NCBI RefSeq assembly: GCF_000717055.1
Contig: NZ_JNXI01000003.1
Location: forward strand, 62,001-126,000
DNA from: Streptomyces iakyrus
GTDB taxonomy: Bacteria > Actinomycetota > Actinomycetes > Streptomycetales > Streptomycetaceae
Reading direction: 5' to 3'
Length of the DNA: 64,000 nt
A program made the translations under genes and the position numbers. Below are positions 28,719 to 37,047 of the stretch, in pieces. Position 1 is the first letter of the stretch; every line of letters begins with the position of its first letter. The notes beneath the pieces are model-generated. The model did not search any database. It was not told where the DNA came from and saw only the letters and a program-made list of their open reading frames with translations.

Positions 28719-29390
28719 TCAGGCATTGCTGAGCGACGCCAGCCGCGAGGCCGCCTCCTTCACCTGAGCAGCAACCGACTCGACATCGAACTCGTGCATG
28801 GCCACCACGCCGACCGAGGCGCCTACCGCGCCCGGGACCTCGAACCCGGCCGCGACACCGGTGGCCCCCTGCTGGAGTTGTCCCGAGGTGATGCTGTAGC
28901 CCGACTCCCTGGCCCGCGCGATCTCCTCGGACTCCTCCGGCCAGGGCGGCTGCAGCGCGAGGATGGCGACGCCGTTCGCCCCTCGCTCCAGCCGATGCCG
29001 GACGCCGATGCGGTAGCCCACCTGGACGGGACCGTGATGGACGGTCGGCTGCGCCCCGGCGACGGGAACGCACTCCCGCGCACCGTGCGCCAGCGTCAGA
29101 AAGGCGGAGGCACCGGTGGCATCGGCGAGCTCCTGGAGAACCGGCTGGGCCGCCAGTACCAGCTGATGCTGGAACCGCCCCGCCAGCGTCGCGGCACCGG
29201 CACCGAGCCGCACCCGCTTGCCCTGCCGGGACACCAGCGCGTGCTCCTCCAGCGTCTGCACGATCCGGTAGGCGATGGCCCGATCGACATCAAGCTGCGC
29301 CGCCAGGTCTGCGACCGTCAGACCATCGGCCGCCAGAGAGATCGAGTTCAGAGCCCGAAGCCCACGATCCAGACCTTGCAGGGTGGCCAC
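28719..29390 (-). CDS. IclR-family transcriptional regulator of the homogentisate genes
   Basis: 223 residues from GTG 29388-29390, chosen because AGGAGG lies 5-6 bases upstream (a GTG at 29417 lacks this). The N-terminal winged helix ('GLTVADLAAQLDVDRAIAYRIVQTLEEHALVSRQG') precedes an effector domain ('QPVLQELADATGASAFLTLAHGARECVPV', 'ERGANGVAILALQPPWPEE', 'GVAAGFEVPGAVGASVGVVAMHEF'). The second domain is slightly short for the family. It is divergent from hmgA, with overlapping CGCACA/TGTGCG half-sites between them, so it is the likely repressor responding to an aromatic or acetoacetate-type ligand. Confidence 0.85.
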   Translation of the reverse strand: MATLQGLDRGLRALNSISLAADGLTVADLAAQLDVDRAIAYRIVQTLEEHALVSRQGKRVRLGAGAATLAGRFQHQLVLAAQPVLQELADATGASAFLTLAHGARECVPVAGAQPTVHHGPVQVGYRIGVRHRLERGANGVAILALQPPWPEESEEIARARESGYSITSGQLQQGATGVAAGFEVPGAVGASVGVVAMHEFDVESVAAQVKEAASRLASLSNA

Positions 29391-29544
29391 CGACACCTCC
29401 TGATCCCGCGGCCGCACAGGGCACCCGCAGACACCGGCACATCTTCATCGGGCGCCACGTTAGGGCACGTCGCACCCACGAGTGGCGCCGACCGACCTTG
29501 ACGGTGCTGTCATCGGGGACCTAACTTCGCCCTGTTGCTTTTAT

Positions 29545-29571
29545 CGCACAAAAATGTGCGCTGAGCGCACA
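29545..29571 (+). promoter_or_regulatory. Overlapping palindromic operator upstream of hmgA
   Basis: Half-sites CGCACA (29545-29550), TGTGCGC (29555-29561) and GCGCACA (29565-29571) make two overlapping inverted repeats: CGCACA-N4-TGTGCG and TGTGCGC-tga-GCGCACA. The site is 50 bp before hmgA and 155 bp from iclR, fitting an IclR-type dimer-pair site. Confidence 0.65.
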
Positions 29572-29620
29572 CTCTTGCATCACACGCGGCACCACGACTC
29601 CGAATCATGAGGAGAATCAC

Positions 29621-30802
29621 TTGCCGTACTACCACCGGGCGGGCGCGGTTCCGCCGAAACGTCACACCCAGCACCGTGACCCGGACGGGAAGCTCTACTA
29701 CGAGGAGCTGATGGGCGAGGAGGGGTTCTCCTCCGACTCCTCACTGCTCTACCACCGGCACATACCGTCGGCGGTGCGGGAGTTCCGGGTGTGGGACCTC
29801 GGGGACCAGTCCCTGGTGCCCAACCATCCCCTGGTGCCCCGCCATCTCGCCACGCACGACCTGTTCACGGACGGCGACTCCGGCATCGACGCGGTGACCG
29901 GCCGCAGGCTGCTGCTGGGCAACGAGGACGTACGGCTGGCGTATGTCGTGGCCGACACGGTCAGCCCCTACTACCGCAACGCCATCGGCGACGAATGCCT
30001 CTACGTCGAGGACGGGCGCGCACGCGTGGAGACGGTCTTCGGGGACCTCGAGGCCGGCGACGGGGACTACGTGATCGTCCCGCGGGCGACCACGTACCGC
30101 ATCGTCCCGGACGAGGCCGTACGCATCTACGCGATCGAGGCCAACTCGCACGTCGGTCCGGCGCGTCGCTACCTGTCCACGCACGGCCAGCTCCTGGAGC
30201 ACGCGCCGTACTGCGAGCGCGACCTCCGCCTGCCGGTCGGGCCGAGGCACGTCGAGGGCGAGAACGTCGAGGTGTACATCAAGCACCGCGGGCCGGGCGG
30301 TGTCGCCGGAACCGTCCACACCCTGCCGAACCACCCGTTCGACGTGGTCGGCTGGGACGGCTGCCTCTATCCGTACGCCTTCAACATCCGTGACTTCGAG
30401 CCCCTCACGGGCCGGATCCACCAGCCGCCCCCGGCCCACCAGGTCTTCGAGGGCCACAACTTCGTGGTCTGCAACTTCGTACCACGCAAGGTGGACTACC
30501 ACCCGCAGTCCGTCCCGGTGCCGTACTACCACTCCAACGTCGACTCCGACGAGGTGATGTTCTACTGCGGAGGCGACTACGAGGCGCGCAAGGGCTCCGG
30601 CATCGGACAGGGCTCGATCTCCCTGCACCCCGGGGGCCATCCCCACGGTCCCCAGCCGGGCGCGACGGAGCGGTCGATCGGGGCGGACTTCTTCGACGAA
30701 CTCGCGGTCATGGTCGACACCTTCCGTCCCCTGCAGCTCGGTGAAGCCGCTCGCGCGACCGACGACGGGACGTACGCCTACTCCTGGGAGCAGAACCGAT
30801 GA
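29621..30802 (+). CDS. hmgA: Homogentisate 1,2-dioxygenase
   Basis: 393 residues starting at TTG with GAGGAG 7 bases upstream. It opens the homogentisate ring to maleylacetoacetate with Fe(II) and O2. 'MPYYHRAGAVPPKRHTQHRDPDGKLYYEELMG' is the actinobacterial HGO opening. The cupin core carries 'PHRL'-equivalent 'HPFDVVGWDGCLYPYAFNI' and the metal-site region 'HSNVDSDEVMFYCGGDYEAR', 'GSISLHPGGHPHGPQPGA' (His and Glu ligands). It is the first gene of a run in which each stop overlaps the next start. Confidence 0.96.
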   Translation: MPYYHRAGAVPPKRHTQHRDPDGKLYYEELMGEEGFSSDSSLLYHRHIPSAVREFRVWDLGDQSLVPNHPLVPRHLATHDLFTDGDSGIDAVTGRRLLLGNEDVRLAYVVADTVSPYYRNAIGDECLYVEDGRARVETVFGDLEAGDGDYVIVPRATTYRIVPDEAVRIYAIEANSHVGPARRYLSTHGQLLEHAPYCERDLRLPVGPRHVEGENVEVYIKHRGPGGVAGTVHTLPNHPFDVVGWDGCLYPYAFNIRDFEPLTGRIHQPPPAHQVFEGHNFVVCNFVPRKVDYHPQSVPVPYYHSNVDSDEVMFYCGGDYEARKGSGIGQGSISLHPGGHPHGPQPGATERSIGADFFDELAVMVDTFRPLQLGEAARATDDGTYAYSWEQNR

Positions 30803-31677
30803 TCGCCCCGCCGACTGCGGAGATCCCCCCGCTACTCGCCGGACTGTTCGACGACGCGGCGGTCTTCCCGCCCGGCAGCCTGCCGATCGAGAAGGCCGTC
30901 CGGGCCCACGTGGCGCACACCCGCGCCGCCCATGCCGGGCTCGTCGGTGCGTTCGTTATCGCCGCCAAGGACATCGGCCGTCTCGCCGAGCTGACGGGAG
31001 ACCTTCCCGAAGGGGCCTTCGACCTCTCGGTGACCGTGCCGCTGCCTGATGTCTCCGACGCGCTCGCCGCCGCGCACCGGATCCCGGCCGTGCGGCTGGT
31101 CGCGCTGGAGGTCTCCGTACCGGACGGGGTCGCCGCCAACACGGTCCTCCCCGCCCTGGCCGAGGCGATCGACGACGACGCCGATCTCGCCGTCCATGTC
31201 GAAGTGCCGCGCGACACCCGGCGCGACACACTGCTCGCCGAACTCGCCGGGACGCCCTGTCTGGCCAAGTTCCGGACCGGAGGCGTACGCGCCGACCTCT
31301 ACCCCGACGAGCGCGAACTCGCGGCAGCCGTCCTGGCTGCGACGCGGGCCGGGGTGCCGTTCAAGGCGACCGCGGGGCTGCACCACGCGCTGCGCAACAC
31401 CGACCCGGAGACCGGCTTCGAGCAGCACGGGTTCCTCAACCTGCTCGTGGCCGCCGACACCGCCCTCCAGGGTGCCGAGGAGACGGAGCTGGTCCGGCTG
31501 CTGGCCGACCGAGACGGCGACCGGGTCACCGAGCGGGTGCGCGCCCTGTCACCCCAAGTCCGTGATCTGTTCCGCTCGTTCGGCACCTGCTCCGTCGCCG
31601 AACCCGCCGTCGAGTCGGCCGGGCTGGGACTGCTGCCCGCCGCGACGATCGCCGACCTGACCGAGGTGTCCGTATGA
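30799..31677 (+). CDS. Conserved-looking unknown protein in the homogentisate operon
   Basis: 292 residues. I do not recognise the family. It has alternating beta-alpha segments ('LVGAFVIAAKDIGRLAEL', 'VRLVALEVSVPDG', 'DLAVHVEVPRD', 'CLAKFRTGGVRADLYPDERELAAAVLAATRAGVPFKATAGLHHALR', 'HGFLNLLVAADTALQG') that read like a TIM barrel with conserved Lys/Arg-Gly-Gly and 'KATAGLHHA' loops. It overlaps hmgA and fahA by 4 bp each. The pathway needs a maleylacetoacetate isomerase between those two enzymes and none is otherwise present, so it may fill that role. This is inference from position only. Confidence 0.7.
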   Translation: MIAPPTAEIPPLLAGLFDDAAVFPPGSLPIEKAVRAHVAHTRAAHAGLVGAFVIAAKDIGRLAELTGDLPEGAFDLSVTVPLPDVSDALAAAHRIPAVRLVALEVSVPDGVAANTVLPALAEAIDDDADLAVHVEVPRDTRRDTLLAELAGTPCLAKFRTGGVRADLYPDERELAAAVLAATRAGVPFKATAGLHHALRNTDPETGFEQHGFLNLLVAADTALQGAEETELVRLLADRDGDRVTERVRALSPQVRDLFRSFGTCSVAEPAVESAGLGLLPAATIADLTEVSV

Positions 31678-32867
31678 CCAGCACCATCCAGTTGACCGTC
31701 CCGGCCGACTCACTGTTCGGCCTGACCAATCTGCCCTACGGCGTCTACTCGGCGCCCGGTCGAAAGCCGCGCGTGGCGACTCGCTACGGCGGCCACGTCA
31801 TCGATCTGGCCGTGTTGCTGGACGACGACGTCTTCGCCCGGCCGAGTCTGAACGCGTTCATGGCGCACGGCCACGCCCGCTGGGTCGAGGTCCGGGCAGC
31901 GATCACCGAGCGGCTCGCGGGCCGGATCCCCACGCAGGCGGTCCACGACCTGGGCGCGGTGACCCTGCACCTGCCGTTCGAGGTCGCCGACTACGTCGAC
32001 TTCTACGCCTCCGAGCACCACGCCTCGAACCTGGGCAGGCTCTTCCGGCCCGACAACCCGGACCCGCTGCCGCCGAACTGGAAGCACCTCCCGGTCGGCT
32101 ATCACGGCCGCGCGGCCTCCGTCGTCGTCTCAGGCACCGACATCGTCCGGCCCTCCGGCCAGCGCAAGGGCCCCCAGGACCCGGCACCGGTCTTCGGGCC
32201 CTCGACCCGACTCGACATCGAGGCCGAACTCGGCTTCGTCCTCGGCACCGGCACCGCCATGGGAGATTCCATCGGCGCCGAGGACGCGGAGCGGCACATC
32301 TTCGGGGTGGTGCTCTTCAACGACTGGTCCGCGCGCGACATCCAGGCCTGGGAGTACGTCCCTCTCGGCCCCAACCTGGGCAAGTCGTTCGCCTCGACGA
32401 TCTCGCCGTGGGTGGTGCCGCTGCTCGCCCTGGACGCCGCCCGGGTCCCGCTGCCACGCCAGGAACCGGCCGTACTGCCGTATCTCCGGATGCAGCGGCC
32501 GTGGGGCCTCGACGTCGACCTCACGGTCGCCTGGAACGGCCAGGTCGTCTCCCGGCCGCCGTACTCCGCGATGTACTGGTCCCCCGCCCAGATGCTGGCC
32601 CACCAGACGGTGGGCGGCGCGCCCTCACGCACCGGTGACCTGTTCGCGTCCGGCACCGTCTCGGGCCCGGAGAAGGAGCAGAGGGGCGCCTTTATCGAAC
32701 TGACGTGGGGCGGCAAGGAGCCCGTCACGGTCAATGGCCGTCAGCGCACGTTCCTGGAGGACGGGGACGAGGTCGTCCTCACCGCCACGGCCCCGGGCTC
32801 CGGCGGAACCCGGATCGGCTTCGGCGAGGCCCGCGGCCGGATCACCAGCAGTAAGCGGGAGGCGTGA
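31674..32867 (+). CDS. fahA: Fumarylacetoacetase
   Basis: 397 residues, near the usual 400-430. It splits fumarylacetoacetate into fumarate and acetoacetate with a divalent metal. 'DYVDFYASEHHASNLGRLFRPDNPDPLPPNWKHLPVGYHGRAASVV' is the signature stretch with the catalytic His. 'LDIEAELGFVLGTG', 'NDWSARDIQAWEYVPLGPNLGKSF' and 'VSGPEKEQRGAFIELTWGGKEPV' carry metal and substrate residues. It is coupled to both neighbours through 4-bp overlaps. Confidence 0.95.
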   Translation: MTSTIQLTVPADSLFGLTNLPYGVYSAPGRKPRVATRYGGHVIDLAVLLDDDVFARPSLNAFMAHGHARWVEVRAAITERLAGRIPTQAVHDLGAVTLHLPFEVADYVDFYASEHHASNLGRLFRPDNPDPLPPNWKHLPVGYHGRAASVVVSGTDIVRPSGQRKGPQDPAPVFGPSTRLDIEAELGFVLGTGTAMGDSIGAEDAERHIFGVVLFNDWSARDIQAWEYVPLGPNLGKSFASTISPWVVPLLALDAARVPLPRQEPAVLPYLRMQRPWGLDVDLTVAWNGQVVSRPPYSAMYWSPAQMLAHQTVGGAPSRTGDLFASGTVSGPEKEQRGAFIELTWGGKEPVTVNGRQRTFLEDGDEVVLTATAPGSGGTRIGFGEARGRITSSKREA

Positions 32868-33622
32868 TGAGCAAGACGGTCGCCTCGGCCGCCGAGGCGG
32901 TCGCCGACATCACCTCGGGCAGCTCGCTGGCCGTCGGCGGGTTCGGGCTCTCCGGGATCCCGGACCGCCTGATCCAGGCCTTGGCCGAGCAGGGGGCCGA
33001 CGACCTGGAGGTGTTCTCCAACAACTGCGGTGTGGACGGGATCGGGCTCGGCATCCTCCTCGGCCTCGGCCGGATCCGCCGGGTCACGGCGTCCTACGTA
33101 GGGGAGAACAAGGAGTTCGCCCGCCAGTACCTCGGCGGCGAACTGGAGGTGGAACTCACCCCCCAGGGCACTCTGGCCGAGCGGCTGCGGGCGGGCGGCT
33201 CCGGCATCCCCGCGTTCTACACCCCCGCGGGCGTGGGCACGCCGGTCGCCCAGGGAGGTCTGCCCTGGAGATACGACCGGGCGGGGGACGTCCTGGTCGC
33301 CTCCCCGCCCAAGGAGGTCCGCGAGCTCCACGGCCGCCGGTACGTGCTGGAGGAGGGCATCGTGGCCGACTTCGCGCTCGTCCACGCCCGACTCGGCGAC
33401 ACCGACGGCAACCTCGTCTTCAACAAGGCCACGATGAACTTCAACCCGCTCGCCGCGATGGCGGGGCTGATCTGCGTCGCGCAGGTCGAGGAGCTGGTGG
33501 AGCCCGGTGAGATCGACCCCGCCCAGGTGCACCTGCCCGGGATCTACGTCCAGCGGATCGTCCACACCGGCCCGCAGACCAAGCACATCGAGAAGCGGAC
33601 CGTCCGGGAGAGTGCGGCATGA
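32864..33622 (+). CDS. scoA: 3-oxoacid (succinyl-CoA:acetoacetate) CoA-transferase subunit A
   Basis: 252 residues (GTG 32864 overlapping fahA; ATG 32867 is the more likely start). '[20 protein letters not shown]', '[24 protein letters not shown]', '[36 protein letters not shown]' and '[13 protein letters not shown]' are the alpha-subunit motifs. With subunit B it moves CoA from succinyl-CoA to the acetoacetate made by FahA. The catalytic Glu lies in subunit B. Confidence 0.93.
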   Translation: MMSKTVASAAEAVADITSGSSLAVGGFGLSGIPDRLIQALAEQGADDLEVFSNNCGVDGIGLGILLGLGRIRRVTASYVGENKEFARQYLGGELEVELTPQGTLAERLRAGGSGIPAFYTPAGVGTPVAQGGLPWRYDRAGDVLVASPPKEVRELHGRRYVLEEGIVADFALVHARLGDTDGNLVFNKATMNFNPLAAMAGLICVAQVEELVEPGEIDPAQVHLPGIYVQRIVHTGPQTKHIEKRTVRESAA

Positions 33623-34275
33623 GCGAGCCCACGAGCGAGCAGCGTACCGGCTGGTCCCGGTCCCAGATGGCGGCCCGTGCGGCGCGCGAGCTGCGTGACG
33701 GCGAGTACGTCAACCTCGGCATCGGCCTGCCGACGCTCATCCCCAACTTCCTTCCGGAGGGGGTCCGGGTCACACTGCACAGCGAGAACGGCATCCTCGG
33801 GACGGGTCCGTACCCCGTCGACGCCGAGGTCGACGCCGACCTGATCAACGCCGGCAAGGAGACCGTCACGGTCAGCCCCGGGGCGTCGTTCTTCGACTCC
33901 GCCCAGAGCTTCGGCATGATCCGCGGCGGCCACATCGACACCGCCGTGCTCGGGGGCATGCAGGTCTCCGCCACGGGCGACCTGGCCAACTGGATGGTGC
34001 CCGGCAAGACGGTCAAGGGCATGGGCGGCGCGATGGACCTGGTCCACGGCGCCAAGCGCGTGATCGTCCTCATGGAGCACGTCGCCAAGGACGGCTCCCA
34101 CAAGATCGTCGCGGAATGCACACTGCCGCTCACCGGGCAGGGAGTGGTGCAGCGGATCATCACCGACCTCGCCGTCCTGGACATCACGGACGAGGGGTGC
34201 CGACTCGTCGAACTGGCCCCCGGTGTCACCTACGACGAGGTGCGCGAGAAGACGGGTACTCCCGTCAAGGGCTGA
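33619..34275 (+). CDS. scoB: 3-oxoacid CoA-transferase subunit B
   Basis: 218 residues, full length. '[49 protein letters not shown]' contains the catalytic Glu of 'SENG'. '[63 protein letters not shown]' is the diagnostic beta-subunit segment. It ends the homogentisate operon. An ISAs1-type element begins 31 bp after its stop. Its product acetoacetyl-CoA links to the 3-hydroxybutyrate dehydrogenase at 58.8 kb only in a general metabolic sense. Confidence 0.94.
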   Translation: MSEPTSEQRTGWSRSQMAARAARELRDGEYVNLGIGLPTLIPNFLPEGVRVTLHSENGILGTGPYPVDAEVDADLINAGKETVTVSPGASFFDSAQSFGMIRGGHIDTAVLGGMQVSATGDLANWMVPGKTVKGMGGAMDLVHGAKRVIVLMEHVAKDGSHKIVAECTLPLTGQGVVQRIITDLAVLDITDEGCRLVELAPGVTYDEVREKTGTPVKG

Positions 34276-34305
34276 CCCGGCTCACGACAGAACCACCCCG
34301 CGACC

Positions 34306-35692
34306 CAGGGACTTTGCGGGTTGCGGTTCTGTCCGGTTGAGCACGTGAGTCCACCTGGTTGATCATGTCCATCCGAGTGCGGCCAGGGGGCGGCCCGGGT
34401 GGCGGGCGTTGTGGCGGGTGGCGGCGGCAATGTTGGTGCGGCCGTCCTGCCGGCAGACGCTGATGGCGAGGTTGCGAAGGCCGGCCATCACGCGGGGCAG
34501 GTGGCCAGTGCGGATGGTGGAGGCGTCCTCAGCGAACATGGTGTCGCGGACGTGGTGGAGCTGGTTCTCGATCTTCCAGTGGCCGCGGATCCAGGCCGCG
34601 ATCCGGGCTCCGGACACCGCGCCGGGTGGAGGCTGGTAACGAAGTACAGTCGCTCGATCGCGATCTTGTTGCTGGTCAGGTCCTTGCGCCAGCGCATGAC
34701 GCGTAGGGCCTGACGGGCGCCGGGATAGTCGAGGTGCCGGAACGCGGCTGTCCTCAGGTGTCGGACCTCGAGCCGGCCCCGGCCCCTGGTGCGGTCCTTG
34801 TGGTCCGGGCGATGTCGGCCCACGGCAGTTTCCTCAACTGCTTGAGCAGGCCGGGATGGTTGCCCTTCACGACAGCGATGCAGTGGGCGCCCTGATCGCG
34901 CAGCCAGAGGCCGTTCGAGCGCTGGGTGTGGGCCGCGTCCGCGGTGACGACGATGTTCTCCAGGTCCAGGCCGTCCAGAAGAGGGATGAACACGGGTGTC
35001 TCGTTGCTCGTCGCGTCGATCTGCCGCTGTGCGAGGACCGTTCCGGCGTGGTCTCGCGGCCAGCAGCCATACCGCTTTCGGGCCGGCCGCTCTTGATCCG
35101 CGCAGCTGCTTCCCGTCCACGTCGACCGCCCGCCACCGTGCTTTCCCTGTGTCCAGGTCAGCGGCTCTGGCCTGCAGAAACGCGCTCACCGCGGCGTCGA
35201 AGGCGTCGCCGTCGAGGCGGCCGAGCAGCCGCATGACCGTGGTGAGGTGCGGCACCGTGACCGCCTTGCTGAACGGGTCGAACGCGAAGCCGAGGGTCAG
35301 AAGGACTCAGCGGGGCGCGTCCGCGATCCACTCGCCGATCGCGGTCAGGGATCTCGCACCGGCCAGGACGCTCGCCGCAGCGGCCGTCACGATCGCCGTC
35401 AGCGGGAAACGCCGGCCACGGCGGTCGCGTGGATCTGGCAGGCCCGCGAGAAACCGGGCGCGGCACACCGCGTCGGGCAGCGGCTGCGGTGACAGGGCAT
35501 GGGCCAGTTGCTCCAGGCCCGATGGCATAGGGAAGCTGAGACAGCAGGCACGGTCTTCGGTTGTGGTCACGTGAACTCGACACTCACATGATCAACGAGG
35601 CCGTGCCCGCACCTGCATCCGGGCCCCACAACGCGACATGACAGCCCATCACCGGGCAACCTCACCCGACCCACGACCTTGCAAAGTCCCTG
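34306..35692 (-). mobile_element. ISAs1-family insertion sequence, full-length but decayed copy
   Basis: 1387 bp bounded by CAGGGACTTTGC (34306-34317) and GCAAAGTCCCTG (35681-35692), the same perfect 12-bp ends as the element at 25522-26543 but in opposite orientation. The flanks do not show an obvious target duplication. The transposase gene is frameshifted several times. Confidence 0.85.
34363..35570 (-). pseudogene. ISAs1-type transposase with multiple frameshifts
   Basis: Pieces in order: 'TTTEDRACCLSFPMPSGLEQLAHAL' to 'SLTAIGEWIADAPR' (stop near 35307), 'KAVTVPHLTTVMRLLGRLDGDAFDAAV' and 'DVDGKQLRGSRAAGPKAVWLLAA', 'FIPLLDGLDLENIVVTADAAHTQRSNGLWLRDQGAHCIAVVKGNHPGL', '[38 protein letters not shown]', and finally '[28 protein letters not shown]' to '[13 protein letters not shown]'. 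Each lies in a different frame from the last, so at least four indels are present. All DDE segments survive as fossils. Confidence 0.85.
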
Positions 35693-35998
35693 CCAGCGCA
35701 CATCCGCAGGACCGCGTTCGAGCTTTTACGTGGTTTCACGGATGCTGGAACGCATGGCGGATTGTAGGTTTTTCGGGACGGATTCAGTCGCTCGCCGTGA
35801 ATGCGACGTCACGGCGGCCGTCAATGAAAAAGTCAGCGTCTCCAAGGTCAACCGTGCTTCGCTCCGATTCGAATGCCGATGGTAACCCTCGGCATCAGGC
35901 CACAGGCGAAACCGGTACAGGGGCACTTCGAGTCGGACCACGGTCAACCTGCAAGACAAATCAATCATGAAGATTCGCCACACGGAAGGGATCTGTAG
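35693..35998. other. Leader region of the RiPP-like operon
   Basis: About 300 bases between an IS end and the precursor gene, noticeably less GC-rich than the surrounding coding DNA. It must hold the operon promoter. No convincing -35/-10 pair, operator or additional peptide gene was found, apart from a 15-codon frame at 35967-36014 that overlaps the precursor start. Confidence 0.4.
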
Positions 35999-36250
35999 AT
36001 GGCTACACCGCTGACGGCAGAGGGCAAGCAGCGCATCGAGGAAATTCTTGCGCGCGCCGCCGAGGACATCGAGTTCCGGGAGGCACTGCTGCTTTCTCCC
36101 GAGACCGCGCTGAGCGACACAGAACTCACGGAGAGCGAGCGGGAGCTCCTCGCCACCATGAAGCGCGTCGCTCTCGAGGAGTGGGGCGTCGACGTCCGAA
36201 AGTTCCGCGCCTTCCTGATGGACAACGGGTACGGCAGGGGGAACGACTAG
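35999..36250 (+). CDS. RiPP precursor-like peptide (83 aa)
   Basis: It begins at ATG 35999 with GGAAGGGA 9-10 bases before. Residues 6-30 and 42-62 look helical ('EGKQRIEEILARAAEDIEF', 'LTESERELLATMKRVALEEW'), with 'ALLLSPETALSDTELTESER' between, a pattern seen in leader/binding domains of several RiPP precursors. The C-terminal 'VDVRKFRAFLMDNGYGRGND' is Gly/Asn-rich and aromatic, the probable core. From residue 54 on there is no Ser, Thr or Cys. It is followed by a hairpin and then a borosin-type methyltransferase, an oxygenase, TfuA, YcaO and an exporter. That context, more than the peptide itself, supports a precursor role. Confidence 0.65.
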   Translation: MATPLTAEGKQRIEEILARAAEDIEFREALLLSPETALSDTELTESERELLATMKRVALEEWGVDVRKFRAFLMDNGYGRGND

Positions 36251-36267
36251 CTATTCCGGTACCCCGG

Positions 36268-36298
36268 GAGCGCCTCGCCGAATCCCGGCGGGGCGCTC
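36268..36298 (+). terminator. Attenuator-like hairpin between precursor and enzyme genes
   Basis: Bases 36268-36280 pair with 36286-36298 (13 bp, one G-U) around a 5-base AATCC loop: GAGCGCC...GGCGCTC outer, CGCCG/CGGCG inner. No T-run follows, so partial termination or 3'-end protection of a precursor transcript is likelier than full termination. This is a usual way to make more precursor than enzyme. Confidence 0.65.
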
Positions 36299-36321
36299 TC
36301 ACCGCACAGGAGGGATGAATC

Positions 36322-37047
36322 ATGGCGACGTCGTTGTACCTACTCGGCAGCGGCATTCAAAGCCCGCTGCATTTGACAGTGGAAACCCAGCAGGCCCTGC
36401 GGATCTGCAGGAAGGTGTTCGTCCTGCACGCCGACCCGGCGGTCATGCGCAGCATCGAGGCACTCGGCCCCGAGGTGATCGACGTGGCCGACATGTACGA
36501 GGGCCTGACCATGAGGCAGGACGCGTACAAGGCCATCGCCGACCGCGTCGTCAGCGAGGCCGCCGCGGCCCCGCCGGTGGCGTTCCTGGTCCACGGGCAT
36601 CCGTTGTTCCTGGTCAGCGCCAGCGAGTACATGCTCGACCTGGCCCAGCGGCAGTCGGTCCGCACCAGCGTCCTGCCGGGGATCAGCAGCTTCGACACAC
36701 TCATGTGTGATCTGGGTGTCGACTTCGGCTACGGCCTTCAGATGTTCGACACGACGACGCTGCTCATGCACGGATGGATCCCGAACCCCGAAGTCCCGAT
36801 GCTCCTGTTCCAACTTGCGACGACCATGGAATTGCGGATCACCAAGGAGAACCGCACGGGCACGGCGCTGGAGCCGATCGTCGATCTCCTCGCACCGCTT
36901 TACGGGGAGAATCACGAGACGTACCTCATTTCCTCAGCCTCGAGCATCCTGGAGACGGCGGACGTCACACGGATCCCTCTGGCGGCGCTGCAGTCGGAGA
37001 GCATTGACCTCACGGGGAGGCCGACACTGTATGTCCCTGCTAAATGA
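36322..37047 (+). CDS. Borosin-type peptide backbone N-methyltransferase (tetrapyrrole-methylase fold)
   Basis: 241 residues, ATG after AGGAGGGA. The class III SAM-methyltransferase features are 'SLYLLGSGIQSPLHLTVETQQAL' (residues 4-26, SAM-binding G-x-G), 'AFLVHGHPLFLVSASEYM' (88-104) and 'SVLPGISSFDTLMCDLGVDFG' (116-136). 'DMYEGLTMRQDAYKAIADRV' places Tyr59, Arg65 and Tyr69 with the 6- and 4-residue spacing of the catalytic Tyr66/Arg72/Tyr76 of omphalotin methyltransferase OphMA. Unlike OphMA it carries no fused substrate peptide. It therefore resembles split borosin systems acting in trans, the nearby 83-aa peptide being the likely substrate. No cobalamin or haem genes are around. Confidence 0.75.
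   Translation: MATSLYLLGSGIQSPLHLTVETQQALRICRKVFVLHADPAVMRSIEALGPEVIDVADMYEGLTMRQDAYKAIADRVVSEAAAAPPVAFLVHGHPLFLVSASEYMLDLAQRQSVRTSVLPGISSFDTLMCDLGVDFGYGLQMFDTTTLLMHGWIPNPEVPMLLFQLATTMELRITKENRTGTALEPIVDLLAPLYGENHETYLISSASSILETADVTRIPLAALQSESIDLTGRPTLYVPAK

Noticed and set aside
34296..35702. Target-site duplication around the ISAs1-type element
   Set aside because: The ten bases on each side do not match, nor do those around the 25522 copy.
35967..36014. 15-codon frame with a Cys, considered as an extra RiPP peptide
   Set aside because: No ribosome site, overlaps the precursor start in another frame, and too short to carry a leader.
36322..37047. A cobalamin or porphyrin biosynthesis methyltransferase
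   Set aside because: No tetrapyrrole genes are nearby, and the Tyr/Arg/Tyr spacing plus operon context favour a peptide N-methyltransferase.
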